Source: Thermodesulfatator atlanticus
GTDB lineage: Bacteria; Desulfobacterota; Thermodesulfobacteria; Thermodesulfobacteriales; Thermodesulfatatoraceae
DNA length: 6,139 nt
Direction of reading: 5' to 3'
NCBI GenBank assembly: GCA_011321895.1
Contig: DROK01000084.1
Span: 1-6,139, forward strand
Notes under the pieces: generated by a model
The model's input: the letters and a program-made list of their open reading frames with translations, nothing else
Told to the model about the DNA's origin: nothing
Databases searched by the model: none
Shown: piece by piece, positions 3,694 through 6,139 of the stretch
Numbering within the stretch: position 1 is the stretch's first letter
Layout of the letters: each line of letters begins with the position of its first letter
Position numbers and translations under genes: made by a program

Positions 3694-6139
3694 AGGATTG
3701 GGCCAGGGTCTGGGAAAATATCATCGCCAGAGTGAGGCGTCCTTCCCGGTACGTGGGTCGGGAAGTAAACGCCCGCTCCTCCACCTCCTTTGAGGAAGCT
3801 TCCCTGAAGATCTGTCTGATCTTTCCTGATCTTTACGAGATCGGCATGTCCCATATCGGCTTACACCTCCTCTACCTGATCCTTAAGGAAAGGCCCGGTT
3901 ATTTCGTGGACCGGGCCTACGCCCCGGCCCGGGATCTTGAGGCGATTTTGCGTCAGGAAAAGGTGCCGTTGCTCTCCCTTGAGGCCAAAAGGCCGCTTAA
4001 AGACTTTGACGTGCTGGGCATAAGCTACCCTTATGAGCTTTGCGCCACCAATATCGTCAACATCCTTGACCTTGCGGGGCTTCCCGCCCTGGCCAAAGAC
4101 CGGCCTGCCCCCTTCCCGTTGATCCTGGGGGGAGGGTCTGCGGTGGCCAACCCCGAGCCCGTGGCCCCTTTCTACGACGCCATTATCATCGGTGAGGCGG
4201 AAGAAGCCATTTTGGAAATAGCAGAAACCGTAAGGCAAGCCAAAGAAGGGGGAGCCACCAAAGCCGAACTGCTTGAGGCCCTTTCTGCGATCGAAGGAGT
4301 CTACGTGCCCTCCTTTTTTGAGCCCGTTTATCAGGGAGAGACCTTCGTCGGGTTAAAACCCCTAAAGCCGGGGTATGAAAAAATAAAAAGACGCATCCTC
4401 CCCCAGCTCGACCAGGTGCCGTACCCTTACCGCCCCCCGGTGCCCTGGGCGGAAATTACCCACGACCGGCTGGCGATTGAGATCTCCCGGGGCTGTACCC
4501 GGGGTTGCCGTTTCTGCCAGGCAAGCAGCATTTATCGACCTGTGCGGGAACGCCCCATCGAACGGATACTGGCCCTGGCTGAGGAGGGGCTGGCCGCCAC
4601 GGGCTGGGACGAGGTCTCCTTCCTTTCCCTTTCCGCCGGGGATTATAGCTGCCTTACCGAACTCATTGTGGCCTTTAACCGGCGCTTTTTACCGGAAAAG
4701 GTGGCCCTTTCCCTGCCCTCCCTGCGGGTGGGAAGCCTCAACCAGACCATTATCAAAGAGATCAAAAAAGTCCGCAAAACCGGTTTCACCCTGGCCCCTG
4801 AAGCGGGGACGGAGCGTTTGCGCCGGGTAATCAACAAAGACATCTCCGAAGAGGCCCTTTGGGAGACCGCCCGGCTGGCCTTTGAAGCCGGTTGGCGCCA
4901 CTTAAAACTCTATTTCATGATCGGTCTGCCCACCGAGACCCCGGAGGACCTGGAGGGTATCGTCTCTCTGGCGCGCCGGCTAACCCGTATCAAAGGAAAG
5001 ATGGGCCCGCAGGTCAACGTCTCGGTGTCGACTTTTATCCCCAAGCCCCACACGGCGTTTCAGTGGGAGGAACAGATAAATCTGGCGGAAACCGAGGCCA
5101 GGCTATCCTTCTTGCGGGCCAGGCTCAAGGGGCGGAAGCTCCGCTTCAAATGGCATAAGCCGGAACAGAGCTTTTTGGAAGGGGTCTTTTCCCGGGGAGA
5201 CCGGCGCCTGGCCGACCTCATCTATCTTGCTTTTCAGCTGGGGGCCCGTCTTGACGGCTGGAGTGACGAATTGCGTTTTGATCTCTGGCGTACGGCAGCC
5301 CAAAAATTGGGTCTTGACCTGGAACGCTATTTAAGCGCCAGGGCCCTTTTGGCCCCCCTTCCCTGGGACCATATTGACCTGGGGGTCACCAAAGAATTCC
5401 TGCTGCAGGAACGGGAAAAGGCCCTGGGCCAGGAAGTTTCTCCTGACTGCCGTTGGGCCAGGTGTTTGAAATGCGGGGTGTGTGATTTCAAGCGGATCAA
5501 AAACCAGCTGGTCAAGGAGTGCAAGCTACCCCCAATCGTGTCTGTCAGCCGGGAAGAAGAGGAAGGCCGCTTTACCTACCGTTTGGTTTACCAGAAGATA
5601 GGCTGGGCGCGCTTTTTGTCTCAACTCGAAGTGATGCGTGCTTTTCACCGGGCGGTGCGCCGGGCCCGCCTGCCGGTCTCCTTCTCCGAAGGGTTTCATC
5701 CCTTACCCAGGCTCTCTTTTGCCCGGGCCCTCCCCGTAGGGGTTGAAAGCCACTACGAGGTGGCGGCCCTTGAGCTTCGGCGAAGACTTACCCCCCGGGA
5801 AGTAAAGGAACGTCTGAACGAGGTCCTGGTCCCGGAGCTGGCCGTCAAGGAGGTCCGTTTCTCCTCCCCTGAGGCCGCCCTTAAGCTGCCAGAGGAGGTG
5901 ACGTACGAGATCATCCTGCCAGCGCCTGTTACGCAGGAGCAGGTAGCTGCGTTCCTGGCCCAAAGGAGTGTGACCTTGGTAGTCAGGCGGGGCAAGAAGG
6001 AGAAGGAAATAGAGATCAGGCCTTACGTCGTTTCCCTCACTCTCAAGGAACCGCAGGTCTTGGAATTGGTCCTTTTCGAACCTGCGCAGGGAGGGGTACG
6101 GGCCGTAGAGGTGGTGGCTGCTCTTCTGGGTACCACCGA
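3690..6139 (+). CDS. B12-binding-like radical SAM protein fused to a DUF2344 (TIGR03960 + TIGR03936) domain; partial at the right edge
   Basis: The frame is open for 816 full codons with no stop. The N-terminal part resembles the cobalamin-binding-like region of TIGR03960 proteins: PSRYVGREVNA (18-28), FPDLYEIGMSHIG (45-57), GGG (147-149), NPEP (154-157) and GEAEE (168-172). The radical SAM core has C269-x3-C273-x2-C276 in SRGCTRGCRFCQ, the SAM-cleaving 4Fe-4S site, then APEAGTERLR (369-378) and MIGLPTET (410-417). A cysteine-rich linker follows with C587, C592, C595, C598 and C611. From about residue 628 the sequence turns into the TIGR03936/DUF2344 domain (SEGFHPLPRLSFARALPVGV from 666). 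In many bacteria these two parts are separate adjacent genes. The reaction is unknown. The start at 3690 has GAGAGG upstream and places the conserved RY-GxE-N block at the usual distance from the N-terminus. The C-terminal end lies beyond 6139, probably within a few tens of residues. The classic DxHxxG cobalamin motif is not seen, so actual B12 binding is unproven. Confidence 0.92.
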   Translation, partial: MKDWARVWENIIARVRRPSRYVGREVNARSSTSFEEASLKICLIFPDLYEIGMSHIGLHLLYLILKERPGYFVDRAYAPARDLEAILRQEKVPLLSLEAKRPLKDFDVLGISYPYELCATNIVNILDLAGLPALAKDRPAPFPLILGGGSAVANPEPVAPFYDAIIIGEAEEAILEIAETVRQAKEGGATKAELLEALSAIEGVYVPSFFEPVYQGETFVGLKPLKPGYEKIKRRILPQLDQVPYPYRPPVPWAEITHDRLAIEISRGCTRGCRFCQASSIYRPVRERPIERILALAEEGLAATGWDEVSFLSLSAGDYSCLTELIVAFNRRFLPEKVALSLPSLRVGSLNQTIIKEIKKVRKTGFTLAPEAGTERLRRVINKDISEEALWETARLAFEAGWRHLKLYFMIGLPTETPEDLEGIVSLARRLTRIKGKMGPQVNVSVSTFIPKPHTAFQWEEQINLAETEARLSFLRARLKGRKLRFKWHKPEQSFLEGVFSRGDRRLADLIYLAFQLGARLDGWSDELRFDLWRTAAQKLGLDLERYLSARALLAPLPWDHIDLGVTKEFLLQEREKALGQEVSPDCRWARCLKCGVCDFKRIKNQLVKECKLPPIVSVSREEEEGRFTYRLVYQKIGWARFLSQLEVMRAFHRAVRRARLPVSFSEGFHPLPRLSFARALPVGVESHYEVAALELRRRLTPREVKERLNEVLVPELAVKEVRFSSPEAALKLPEEVTYEIILPAPVTQEQVAAFLAQRSVTLVVRRGKKEKEIEIRPYVVSLTLKEPQVLELVLFEPAQGGVRAVEVVAALLGTT

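Noticed and set aside
3594..3854. N-terminal extension of the polyferredoxin to an ATG at 3854
   Set aside because: It would run antisense through the first 55 codons of the radical SAM gene; the extra 87 residues are Gly/Pro/Ser-rich and look non-coding.
3861..4238. Minus-strand 125-codon frame
   Set aside because: It is antisense to the radical SAM gene, whose frame carries clear family motifs here; no recognisable product.
4477..4830. Plus-strand 117-codon frame
   Set aside because: It lies within the radical SAM gene in a different frame and has a composition biased to Arg, Pro and Trp, as expected of a shadow.
5519..5995. Overlapping short frames on both strands near the right end
   Set aside because: All lie inside the continuous radical SAM/DUF2344 frame and show no family features or ribosome binding sites.

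Overview
The window looks like chromosomal DNA of an anaerobic, probably thermophilic bacterium of the Desulfobacterota/Thermodesulfobacteria type. That is an inference from gene content (selenocysteine formate dehydrogenase, polyferredoxin, fused B12-type radical SAM protein) and from proteins rich in Lys, Glu, Arg and Leu. No rRNA or other phylogenetic marker is present, so the assignment is tentative. Coding density is very high, and I see no tRNA, rRNA, CRISPR array, insertion sequence or terminator.

Left part, minus strand (positions 3593 down to 1): a tightly packed four-gene formate dehydrogenase operon. In transcription order it holds (1) a 596-residue cytoplasmic-looking polyferredoxin with six 4Fe-4S motifs and a C-terminal four-cysteine knuckle, (2) a 189-residue TorD/DmsD/NarJ-type chaperone, (3) a 59-residue Tat-signal protein of the 'formate dehydrogenase region TAT target' type, and (4) the catalytic subunit FdhA, which runs off the left edge. 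FdhA has a Tat signal, a proximal 4Fe-4S motif and an in-frame TGA at 445-447. The TGA is read as selenocysteine: the frame continues as recognisable FdhA on both sides, and a SECIS-like hairpin follows it with the E. coli fdhF spacing. A conventional ORF caller would stop FdhA at this TGA and lose about 148 in-window residues. Gaps between genes are 1 to 10 nt, and two Shine-Dalgarno sequences overlap the preceding stop codon, so translation is probably coupled.

Middle (3594-3689): a 96-bp divergent intergenic region that must hold the promoters of both transcription units. It may also hold a tiny GTG-initiated leader ORF that overlaps the next gene by ATGA.

Right part, plus strand (3690 to the right edge): one uninterrupted reading frame of at least 816 codons. 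It encodes a fusion of a TIGR03960-type B12-binding-like radical SAM protein with a TIGR03936/DUF2344-type C-terminal domain. It has no stop codon before the window ends, so a caller needing closed ORFs would miss it.

How the genes work together: FdhA is expected to be loaded with Mo/W-bis-MGD and Sec in the cytoplasm, proofread by the TorD-like chaperone, and exported by Tat to oxidise formate. The small Tat protein and the polyferredoxin are conserved companions of such enzymes but have no settled role. The divergent radical SAM gene has no evident functional tie to formate metabolism.
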